Shown piece after piece: positions 1 to 5,389 of a stretch of DNA of 5,389 nucleotides. This stretch comes from Candidatus Omnitrophota bacterium. Its GTDB lineage: Bacteria > Omnitrophota > Gorgyraeia > Aquiviventales > Aquiviventaceae. Position numbers and translations under genes: made by a program. The notes under the pieces are model-generated. The model was not told the DNA's origin and ran no database searches. It saw nothing but the letters and a program-made list of their open reading frames with translations. The stretch spans positions 1 through 5,389 of the forward strand of contig JAGVGS010000072.1 of NCBI GenBank assembly GCA_020057015.1. The letters run 5' to 3'. The number at the start of each line of letters is the position of its first letter. The stretch's first letter is position 1.

Positions 1-2
1 CG

Positions 3-620
3 GCCGGGGGAGCCCTGCTGTGCGCAGCGCAGGCCCCCTTCGCGGTGTGGGCCATGATCGGCCTCTACCTGTGTATTAACGTGTGGTATACGCTGTATCT
101 CAAGCGCAAAGTGATCGCCGATGTGCTGGCCATCGCCGTGGGCTATGTGCTGCGCGTCTTGATCGGCGGCGCGGTGATCGGGGTGGCGGTGACGCACTGG
201 CTGGTGCTCTGCACCTTCCTGCTGGCCACGTTCCTCGGCTTCAGCAAGCGGCGGCATGAGCTGGCCCTCTTAGGTGCCGACGCGCACCATCACCGCCCGG
301 TGCTCTCGCTGTACTCCGAGCAGTTCCTGGATCAGGCCTCGCTGCTGGCGCTGGCCATGACCATGACGTGCTACCTGCTCTACACGATCGCCCCCGACAC
401 CATCGCGCGCTTCGGCACCAATGCGCTCGTCTACAGTGGGCTGATCGTGATCTTTGCGCTGTTCCGCTACCTCTTTCTGATCCATGTGAAGCGGATGGGC
501 AGCCCGGTGGAAGTGCTGTATGGCGACCGGCAGATCGTGCTGGCCATCATCTCGTGGGTGCTCTACGTGATCCTGGTCGTCTACACACTGCCCGCGCTCC
601 AAGGGCAGGGGCTGCGATGA
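3..620 (+). CDS. UbiA-family decaprenyl-phosphate phosphoribosyltransferase-like protein (5'-truncated)
   Basis: The frame is open to the left edge (first full codon at 3), so the N-terminus, including the first Asp-rich UbiA motif, lies outside the window. About 205 residues are visible and form several hydrophobic helices joined by short polar loops. Segments matching the DPPR-synthase branch of UbiA are 'YTLYLKRKVIADVLAIAVGY' then VLRVLIGG (the second Asp-containing motif region), FLGFSKRRHEL, HHHRPVLSLYSEQFLDQ, and a late YLLYTIAP helix. Family members transfer 5-phosphoribose from PRPP to polyprenyl phosphate at the inner membrane, giving the precursor of lipid-linked pentose donors; mycobacterial Rv3806c is the best-known case. 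The substrate here is inferred from these motifs. The GTG at 45 could be misread as a start, but the upstream codons are open and the protein would lack an essential half. The stop overlaps the pgpA start by 4 bases (ATGA). A different UbiA-type prenyl acceptor or donor is less likely. Confidence 0.85.
   Translation, partial: AGGALLCAAQAPFAVWAMIGLYLCINVWYTLYLKRKVIADVLAIAVGYVLRVLIGGAVIGVAVTHWLVLCTFLLATFLGFSKRRHELALLGADAHHHRPVLSLYSEQFLDQASLLALAMTMTCYLLYTIAPDTIARFGTNALVYSGLIVIFALFRYLFLIHVKRMGSPVEVLYGDRQIVLAIISWVLYVILVVYTLPALQGQGLR
603..611 (+). promoter_or_regulatory. Probable ribosome binding site for the PgpA-family gene
   Basis: A purine-rich run (GGGCAGGGG) ends five bases before the ATG at 617. 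It lies inside the last codons of the preceding gene. It supports ATG 617 as the start over the frame's more distant upstream codons, which would encode non-homologous sequence. The site is approximate, because G-rich runs are common in this DNA. Confidence 0.4.
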
Positions 621-1060
621 GCCTCTGGCGCCGCGTGGCCATCGCCGTCGCCAGCGCCGGCGGCGTGGGATTTTTTCCTTACGCCTCAGGCACCGTGGGC
701 TCAGCCGTGGCCGTGGCAGCGGCCTGGTGGGCGCCGGAGGCACTCTCGACGCAGGGGCTGGCGGTGGTCCTCGTCACGGTGCTGGGTTTGTGGGCGTCTC
801 AGCTTGCGGTGCAGGGTGCCACCGATCAGGACCCGTCCTTCGTGGTCATCGATGAAGTGGCTGGCATGTGGCTGGCCTGCCTGGCGCTGCCCAAGGTGCC
901 GTGGCTCTATCTCGCGGCGTTTCTGCTCTTTCGCTTGTTTGATATCGGTAAGTGGTTTCCGATGAAACAGCTCGAGCAACTGCCGGGGGGCGTAGGCATC
1001 ATGGCCGATGATCTGGCCGCCGGGGCGCTGGCGTGGATGGTGTTGAGCCTATGGCGCTGA
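617..1060 (+). CDS. pgpA: Phosphatidylglycerophosphatase A family lipid phosphatase
   Basis: This 147-residue membrane protein has the usual PgpA length and all the main family blocks. They are an N-terminal GVGFFPYASGTVGS loop (about residues 15-28), a DQDPSFVVIDEVAGMW acidic block (about 73-88), and a FLLFRLFDIGK helix followed by GGVGIMADDLAAG near the C-terminus. PgpA is a Mg2+-dependent enzyme of the inner membrane that removes the phosphate of phosphatidylglycerophosphate; the acidic residues of DE and DD are the expected metal and catalytic ligands. ATG 617 is chosen because the preceding stop overlaps it (ATGA), a purine-rich site precedes it, and homology begins there. Two prolines common in the family appear replaced: the usual PGT reads SGT, and the usual KPxP reads KWFP. 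Its place directly behind a phosphoribosyl-lipid synthase raises the possibility that it dephosphorylates that product instead. That is inference. Confidence 0.9.
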   Translation: MSLWRRVAIAVASAGGVGFFPYASGTVGSAVAVAAAWWAPEALSTQGLAVVLVTVLGLWASQLAVQGATDQDPSFVVIDEVAGMWLACLALPKVPWLYLAAFLLFRLFDIGKWFPMKQLEQLPGGVGIMADDLAAGALAWMVLSLWR

Positions 1061-2631
1061 AGCGACCCACTCCGTTGGATCAGCTGCGCCGCAAGCGCGC
1101 GGCATCCGCTGCTGCGGCCACGGCCCGCGATGACGCGCCGCTGTCGCGCCGCGTCCTGGGCATGATGCTGCTCGTGGTGGCAGCGTTGGGCTACATCATT
1201 ACCAGCGAATCCGAGATCCCCCGCGCGGTGCTGATCTCGGCCGGGGCGCTGGGCCTGCTGGGGTTGTTCCTCGTGGGCCTGGGCCGGCCCGAGATCCCCT
1301 TGTACCTGATGGTGGCCTATCTGCCGTTTTCCAAGCAGCTCGCCGGTGACTTCGGCGGCTTCATGACGGCCTTCAACCTGACGAACCTACTGCTTATCAT
1401 CATCCTCTTCGGCTGGCTCAGCGGCACCTCGACCGGCCAGCAGCCGGCCTTCGAAGGCCACGCGATGCACTTGCCGGTTTTTCTCATCATGCTCTGGGGG
1501 TTTGCCTCGATGTGGGCCACGGTCGGGCGCATCGGGATGTGGTACTTCGGTCACACGTTGCCTGAGTTCAAGCGCTGGCTGGATCCGATCATCATCTATT
1601 TTTTCTTCTTCCATCTGATTCAGAACAAGCAGCGGTGGAAGAACATCGTGGTCATCATGATGCTCTCGGTGGTGATGGTCGCCCTGATGGCCATCTGGGA
1701 GTACCTGGATGTCTCCAACGCCGGCAGCCTCGAGGGCGCACGCGTCTATGGCATCGCGGATAACCCCAACTCGCTGGGCGCCTTCTTCGTCTATTACATG
1801 TTCCTCTTCGCCGCCTTTTGGCTGCAGCGGCTGGGCGAGTGGCGGCGCTGGCTGCTGCTGGGGCCCTTGCTGCTGTGCTTTCGCGGCATCATGGTGACGT
1901 TCTCCCGTGGGGCGTATCTGGCCTTCGCGCTGGGCTCCCTGGCGCTGGCGTTTCTGCGCAGCAAGGTGCTGTTTTTCTTCGCCTGCGGGGCGCTGGCCTT
2001 TACCCTCACGAATCCCTGGATCTTGCCCGAGGGGATCCGCTACCGCCTGATGGAATCCACCTTCAAGAACCGCAATGTAGAGCTCCTGGACGCCTACAGC
2101 GGGCCGGGGCTCGAGCAGCGCATGGATACGAGTGCGGCGGTGCGCTTTGTCATTTGGGACGGGGCCAAGCGCATGATCGCCGAGTATCCGATCTTCGGCA
2201 TCGGGCTGAACAACTTCCAGAACGTCATCCTGCGCTATGTCGATCTGGATCGTGCGTACGATGCGCACAACGCCTATCTGCTGGCAGCCTCGGAGCAGGG
2301 CCTGCCGATGCTGGTGTTCTTTATCCTGCTCCTGTTGATGGTGGGTTGGACCGCCTACCGCGTGTACGTCCGCACGGACGATGCGTTTATCAAGGCCACC
2401 GCCCTGGCGGTGTTTGCCGGGGTGGCGGGGCTATCGCTGGCCAATATGTTCGGCTCGCGCATGAACTCGATGGAAGTGAGCGGCTATTTTTGGATGTACG
2501 CGGCCTTGATGGCGCGCGCCGATGTCTGGATCACGGCCGAGGAGCGTACCACGGCGCTGCGCGAACGGGACACCCGGCGGCAGGCGCTCAAGCGCAAGAT
2601 GCACACGCGGTTTCCGCAACGGGGTCGCTGA
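1051..2631 (+). CDS. O-antigen ligase / Wzy-like polytopic membrane protein
   Basis: The 526-residue product has a basic, Ala-rich cytoplasmic N-terminus (about residues 1-35), then roughly ten or more hydrophobic segments, and a basic C-terminal tail. Marks of the Wzy_C/O-antigen ligase superfamily are TFSRGAYL (S285, R286, G287), a large extracytoplasmic loop at about 320-410, GIGLNNF at 383-389, and DAHNAYLLAASEQGLP (H406, N407, E415) leading into the last helices. Family members move glycan from undecaprenyl-diphosphate to an acceptor (lipid A core or protein) or polymerise repeat units, on the periplasmic face. R286 and H406 are the likely counterparts of the Arg and His that matter in WaaL. 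The family also includes the exosortase-associated O-glycosylation ligases, and sequence alone does not separate ligase from polymerase. ATG 1051 overlaps the pgpA end by 10 bases; a GTG at 1033 is an alternative start that would add six residues. The stop shares one base with the next ATG. Confidence 0.85.
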   Translation: MALKRPTPLDQLRRKRAASAAAATARDDAPLSRRVLGMMLLVVAALGYIITSESEIPRAVLISAGALGLLGLFLVGLGRPEIPLYLMVAYLPFSKQLAGDFGGFMTAFNLTNLLLIIILFGWLSGTSTGQQPAFEGHAMHLPVFLIMLWGFASMWATVGRIGMWYFGHTLPEFKRWLDPIIIYFFFFHLIQNKQRWKNIVVIMMLSVVMVALMAIWEYLDVSNAGSLEGARVYGIADNPNSLGAFFVYYMFLFAAFWLQRLGEWRRWLLLGPLLLCFRGIMVTFSRGAYLAFALGSLALAFLRSKVLFFFACGALAFTLTNPWILPEGIRYRLMESTFKNRNVELLDAYSGPGLEQRMDTSAAVRFVIWDGAKRMIAEYPIFGIGLNNFQNVILRYVDLDRAYDAHNAYLLAASEQGLPMLVFFILLLLMVGWTAYRVYVRTDDAFIKATALAVFAGVAGLSLANMFGSRMNSMEVSGYFWMYAALMARADVWITAEERTTALRERDTRRQALKRKMHTRFPQRGR

Positions 2632-4055
2632 TGGATCAGCCGATCAGCCAGGGCGGGTGGGTGCAGACCATGGGGGCTGTTGAGCCGGCCTTGCGCAGAC
2701 GCCGCTTGCTGCCGCATCCCTGGCTTTGGGATTACTTGGCTGGCCAGGGCCGTGCGGTGCTGGCCCGCCGGCAGGTGAAGGGCCCGGTGCATGTGATGTT
2801 CCTCTTTGTGGACCACTACGAGCCGCAGGACGACGCCACGGTCGAGGCGTGGGTCAAGGGCTGGCCGGCGCTGGCCGGCCGTCACCGTGATGCCGAGGGC
2901 CGGCCGCCGCAATATGGCTGGTTTTGGTTCTTTCCCGGAGCCACACCGGCCACCGAAGCACGCTATCTGGAGCAGCTGGGCCACCTGGCCTTCGGCGGCT
3001 GGGGCGAGGTGGAGTTGCACCTGCACCATCAAGACGATACGGCGCAGACGCTCACCGCCAACCTGCAGCGGCGGCTCCGGCTGTCCAACGCCTACGGCGC
3101 GATGCTCACGGCCGAAGCTGAGCCGCGCGTGCGCTATGGCTTCATCCACGGCATGTGGGCGCTGGATAATTCCCGCCTCGGGGCGTTTTGCGGCGTGAAC
3201 AACGAGCTGCAGGTGCTGCGGCAGACCGGCTGCTATGCCGATTACACGATGGCGGCCTGGGGGCCGATGCAATCGCGCTGGGTGAACCGCCTCTACATGG
3301 CCGTTGATGACCCGCGCCGCCCCAAATCCTATGACACCGGGCGTCCGCTGCGCGCCGGTGAGCCGGCGATCGGGGATCTCTTGATGATGCAAGGGCCCAC
3401 AGTGCTGCATGTCGAGCAAGCCTGGCAGCGCCGGCGCGCTCTCTACGATCACGCCGACATCACCCAGGTCGAGCTGCCCACGCCGCAACGGCTGGATCGC
3501 TGGGTGCAGCAGCATATCCACGTCGCGGGCCGGCCGGAATGGATCTTCGTCAAAGTCTATACGCACGGCGCGGTGCCACGAGATCTCCCCATCCTGCTGG
3601 GACCGGAAACCGACGCGCTGTTCACCGACTTAGAGCAGCGCTACAACGACGGCCAGCGCTACGTGCTGCATTACGTGACCGCGCGCGAGGCCGCTAACAT
3701 CATCCAGGCCGCGGTGGATGGGAAAGCCGGCGACCCAGGGCAATTCCGAGACTACCGCGTGCCGGCCCCGGTCAACCGCTTCGTCCACAGCGCGCGTGCG
3801 CTGCACGTGCGCGCGTGCGTCCCCGGCCGCGTGCTCGATGTGGAGGCGCAGGAAGCCGGCGCGCAGCGCGTGCGCCTGCAGGGCTTTGCGGTGCGCGAGA
3901 TCACCGGGGATTTTACGACCCTGCGTCTGGAGCAAGCCAAAGCCCCTGGCCGCTGGCAGCTCACCGGGCAGGGTGCCGTGACCGTCACGCTGCAGGCGGG
4001 CGCTTTGCAACGGGTGTCACTGAACGCGCAACCGCAGGACGTGGTCCTTGCCTGA
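2631..4055 (+). CDS. Uncharacterised polysaccharide deacetylase-like protein
   Basis: The 474-residue product has no signal peptide or clear membrane segment and is therefore probably cytoplasmic. Its His/Asp-rich blocks look like metal or substrate ligands on a beta/alpha barrel: MFLFVDHYEPQ (D61, H62, E64), VELHLHHQDDT (H130, H132, H133, D135, D136), YGFIHGMWALDNSR (H173, D179, N180), FCGVNNEL (C187, N190, N191, E192), TGCYADYT (200-206), PKSYDTG (231-237), FVKVYTHGA (H312) and YVLHYVTARE (H347, R352, E353). The order loosely resembles NodB-type deacetylases (an Asp-His motif, then an HxxxH-like motif), which suggests a polysaccharide deacetylase or hydrolase. The exact NodB signatures are absent. 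Residues from about 370 onward look like a small beta-sandwich. I recognise the blocks as a conserved hypothetical family of polysaccharide clusters but know no proven function. ATG 2631 overlaps the upstream TGA by one base and follows a GGGG run by six bases; ATG 2670 is a weaker alternative. The same frame stays open far upstream inside the ligase gene, but that part is not coding. Confidence 0.75.
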   Translation: MDQPISQGGWVQTMGAVEPALRRRRLLPHPWLWDYLAGQGRAVLARRQVKGPVHVMFLFVDHYEPQDDATVEAWVKGWPALAGRHRDAEGRPPQYGWFWFFPGATPATEARYLEQLGHLAFGGWGEVELHLHHQDDTAQTLTANLQRRLRLSNAYGAMLTAEAEPRVRYGFIHGMWALDNSRLGAFCGVNNELQVLRQTGCYADYTMAAWGPMQSRWVNRLYMAVDDPRRPKSYDTGRPLRAGEPAIGDLLMMQGPTVLHVEQAWQRRRALYDHADITQVELPTPQRLDRWVQQHIHVAGRPEWIFVKVYTHGAVPRDLPILLGPETDALFTDLEQRYNDGQRYVLHYVTAREAANIIQAAVDGKAGDPGQFRDYRVPAPVNRFVHSARALHVRACVPGRVLDVEAQEAGAQRVRLQGFAVREITGDFTTLRLEQAKAPGRWQLTGQGAVTVTLQAGALQRVSLNAQPQDVVLA

Positions 4056-4059
4056 TGCC

Positions 4060-5389
4060 ATGACCGGCCCGCACTTGGCGATCCTCACCAGCCAGTTTCC
4101 TGAGCTGCACGAGACCTTTATCTTGCGCGAGTTTCTCGAGCTGCAGCGCCGGGGCTATGTGTTATCGATTTTCTCGCTCAAGCCCTGCCGTGATGCCATC
4201 ATCCACCCGGAAGCGCGCAGCCTCATGGCGCAGACGGTGTATGCGCCCTTTTTCTGGTCCTGGCGCCTCGTCGCGGCCTTTGGCTATTGGGCGCTGCGTC
4301 GGCCGGTGCGATTGGAGACCACCTTCTGGCGCATGGTGTGGGCCCACCGCGCGGCCCCGGGCCAGCTCTTCAAGCTGCTCATCCTGTGGCCGAAGCTGTT
4401 GTTGTTTGCGCGGCTCATGCAACAGCGGGGGCTGCGACATCTCCATGCGCACTGGGCCACGGTGCCGGCGAGTGCCGCCATGGTGATCGCCCGGCTCATC
4501 GATGCCGACTGGAGCCTCACGGCGCATGCGTGGGATATCTTCGTCAAGAACCCGACGCTGCCGGCGAAGCTGCGCTCGGCGCGGTTTGTGTTGACCTGCA
4601 CCGAATACAATCGCCGGCACCTCGCGGCCCTCGCGCCGGAAGCCGCCTCTCGTATCTTGCTCGCCTATCACGGCGTGAACATCGGTGACAAAATCAGTGA
4701 CAGTCACCAATTATCCGAAATTCGTGACTGTCACCAATTTTCTGGTGCGCCGCTGCTGCTCTCGGTCGGCCGGCTCGTGGAGACGAAAGGTTTTCCCACG
4801 CTGTTAGCTGCTTGCGCCAAGCTGCAGCAGGCTGGCGCGCCCTTCCGCGTGGTCATTGTGGGGGAGGGCCCGCTGCGGCCGGTGTTGGCGCGCCAGATCA
4901 AGCGCTTCGGGCTGCAGGAGGCGGTGACGCTGGCCGGGGCGCTGCCGAGGCAGCAGGTGCAGGCGCTCTACGCGCAGGCCGCGGTCTTCGCGCTGCCCAG
5001 CGAAATCGCGAACAACGGCGATCGCGACGGGATCCCGAATGTGATCTTTGAAGCGATGGCCGCCGGCCTGCCGGTGGTGTCGACGACGATCTCCGGGATT
5101 CCTGAAGCTGTGCAGCACGAGCGCACGGGGTTGTTGGTGCCGCCGGCCGATGCGGCAGCCCTGGCGAGCGCGCTGCACGTCTTGCTGCAGGACCCCGCTC
5201 GTGCCCGGCAGTTAGGGGCCGCAGGGCGCGCGCGGGTGGCGAGTGCCTTTGATGAAACGCAACACATGGCCCGCCTCGATGAGATTATGCGTGCGCACTT
5301 GCGCGCAGGGGGGCGCACGCAAGTCTTGTATGCGATTTGGTCGCTGGCCGTGGGCGGGGCAGAGCGCGTCGTCGCACTGCTGGCCAGCC
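4060..5389 (+). CDS. Tandem GT4 glycosyltransferase (3'-truncated), interrupted by a repeat-derived linker
   Basis: The frame runs 443 codons from ATG 4060 to the window edge with no stop. The first unit (residues 1 to about 415) is a full GT-B, GT4-type enzyme of the WcaL-like kind. It shows SQFPELHETFILREF (11-25), LHAHWAT (128-134), TAHAWDIF (154-161), CTEYNRRHL (180-188), YHGVN (203-207), LLLSVGRLVETKGF (232-245), IVGEGPLR (266-273), and GDRDGIPNVIFEAMAAGLPV (from 320). The nucleotide-sugar Glu pair spaced E-x7-E reads D323/E331. It probably adds a sugar to a lipid-linked glycan on the cytoplasmic face. Residues 208-230, the linker between the two Rossmann domains, come from an AT-rich palindromic repeat and lack the usual 'ldrF' segment. 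From about residue 419 a second GT4 N-terminus begins. The ATG lies 4 bases after the preceding stop; the ATG at 4055 is followed at once by a stop and cannot be used. Confidence 0.85.
   Translation, partial: MTGPHLAILTSQFPELHETFILREFLELQRRGYVLSIFSLKPCRDAIIHPEARSLMAQTVYAPFFWSWRLVAAFGYWALRRPVRLETTFWRMVWAHRAAPGQLFKLLILWPKLLLFARLMQQRGLRHLHAHWATVPASAAMVIARLIDADWSLTAHAWDIFVKNPTLPAKLRSARFVLTCTEYNRRHLAALAPEAASRILLAYHGVNIGDKISDSHQLSEIRDCHQFSGAPLLLSVGRLVETKGFPTLLAACAKLQQAGAPFRVVIVGEGPLRPVLARQIKRFGLQEAVTLAGALPRQQVQALYAQAAVFALPSEIANNGDRDGIPNVIFEAMAAGLPVVSTTISGIPEAVQHERTGLLVPPADAAALASALHVLLQDPARARQLGAAGRARVASAFDETQHMARLDEIMRAHLRAGGRTQVLYAIWSLAVGGAERVVALLAS
4697..4739. repeat. Two 16-base palindromic repeat copies inside the glycosyltransferase gene
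   Basis: Copy one is GTGACAGTCACCAATT at 4697-4712 and copy two is GTGACTGTCACCAATT at 4724-4739. They differ only at the central base. Each core (GTGAC-N-GTCAC) is its own inverted repeat. Copy two extends to an imperfect palindrome, GAAATTc-GTGAC-t-GTCAC-cAATTTtC (4717-4742). A further half-site, GGTGAC, occurs at 4684-4689. Copy starts are 27 bases apart, exactly nine codons, so the peptide repeats too (SDSHQL, then RDCHQF). The block 4681-4740 has 24 G/C of 60 by hand count, far below the surrounding G+C-rich coding DNA. It resembles REP-like or Rickettsia-palindromic-element-like intragenic repeats. Other genomic copies cannot be tested here. Confidence 0.8.
5288..5321. repeat. 9-bp perfect inverted repeat at the seam between two GT4 domains
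   Basis: TGCGTGCGC at 5288-5296 is the exact reverse complement of GCGCACGCA at 5313-5321, with a 16-base loop. It falls between the last helix of the first glycosyltransferase unit and the first strand of the second. No T-run follows, so it is not a standard intrinsic terminator. In DNA this rich in GCGC, part of the match may be chance. Confidence 0.5.
5314..5389 (+). other. Start of a second GT4 domain in the same reading frame
   Basis: Codons 419-443 of the frame from 4060 read RTQVLYAIWSLAVGGAERVV and on to LLAS at the edge. This is the classic first strand plus GGAER glycine loop of a GT4 enzyme, normally found within the first 20 residues of a protein. No stop separates it from the first GT4 unit, so the simplest reading is a two-domain fusion. 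An in-frame ATG at 5287 could also act as an internal start, but its ribosome binding site is weak. Only the first 25 residues of the domain are visible. Confidence 0.7.

Noticed and set aside
1597..1612. T-rich run (and a similar one at 671-678) as terminator or slippage sites
   Set aside because: They encode Phe codons in membrane helices or loops, and no stem precedes them.
1387..2268. Long antisense open frame (293 codons) opposite the ligase gene
   Set aside because: Its composition is rich in Gln, Arg, Pro and His with no domain or motif, which is typical of a shadow frame in G+C-rich DNA.
1818..2630. Long upstream extension of the deacetylase-like reading frame through the ligase gene
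   Set aside because: The translated extension is Arg/Ala/Gly-rich with no recognisable motifs, while the ligase frame over the same bases has clear membrane segments and family motifs. The real start is ATG 2631.
2484..3566. Long antisense open frame (360 codons) spanning the ligase/deacetylase junction
   Set aside because: It lies opposite strongly motif-supported coding sequence and shows no plausible protein features.
3791..3819. Alternating purine-pyrimidine run (CG/TG/CA steps) with Z-DNA potential
   Set aside because: It is explained by GCG, CGT, CGC and GTG codons for Ala, Arg and Val in this G+C-rich gene; nothing else supports a function.
4162..4710. Antisense open frame whose start lies in the palindromic repeat
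   Set aside because: The peptide is low-complexity and charged, and the + strand carries a clear GT4 protein. The start codon falls there only because the repeat contains TTG/GTG.
4697..4739. The palindromes as a transcription-factor operator or a CRISPR fragment
   Set aside because: They lie about 640 bases into a gene with no promoter or new start nearby. There are only two copies, with an 11-base gap, which is far too short for CRISPR spacers.
5288..5321. Seam hairpin as an intrinsic terminator
   Set aside because: No T-tract follows, and the coding frame continues through it into a second GT4 domain.

Overview
The window is one G+C-rich, tightly packed, single-direction gene cluster for cell-envelope polysaccharide or lipid-linked sugar metabolism. 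All five genes lie on the + strand. They overlap by a few bases or are at most 4 bases apart, so they probably form one operon whose promoter lies upstream of the window. No RNA gene, CRISPR array, complete insertion sequence or terminator was seen, and there is no gene-free stretch longer than a few bases. The gene set (UbiA-type polyprenyl-phosphate transferase, PgpA, O-antigen-ligase-like membrane protein, GT4 glycosyltransferases) suggests a Gram-negative-type envelope. The organism cannot be named from this sequence. The style would fit an environmental or candidate-phylum bacterium (Omnitrophota-like is a guess) or a proteobacterium with an exosortase-type exopolysaccharide cluster.

Layout: (1) 3-620, the 3' part of a UbiA-family decaprenyl-phosphate phosphoribosyltransferase-like membrane enzyme; (2) 617-1060, a PgpA-family lipid phosphatase; (3) 1051-2631, a multi-spanning O-antigen ligase/polymerase-like protein; (4) 2631-4055, a 474-residue soluble protein of a conserved but, to my knowledge, uncharacterised family that resembles polysaccharide deacetylases; (5) 4060 to beyond the end, a GT4 glycosyltransferase that runs without a stop into the start of a second GT4 domain.

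A plausible joint role is that the prenyltransferase makes a polyprenyl-phosphate-linked pentose phosphate. The adjacent phosphatase may remove its 5'-phosphate, although ordinary phosphatidylglycerol synthesis is the default role of PgpA. The glycosyltransferases would build a glycan, the deacetylase-like protein would modify or trim it, and the ligase-like protein would transfer or polymerise it on the periplasmic side.

The most unusual feature is a short AT-rich pair of palindromes (GTGAC-N-GTCAC followed by CAATT, repeated with a 27-base period) inside the glycosyltransferase gene at about 4684-4743. It is translated in frame and occupies the linker between the two Rossmann domains. It looks like an intragenic palindromic element of the REP/RPE kind. 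The second oddity is the tandem GT4 fusion, with a perfect 9-bp inverted repeat at its seam.
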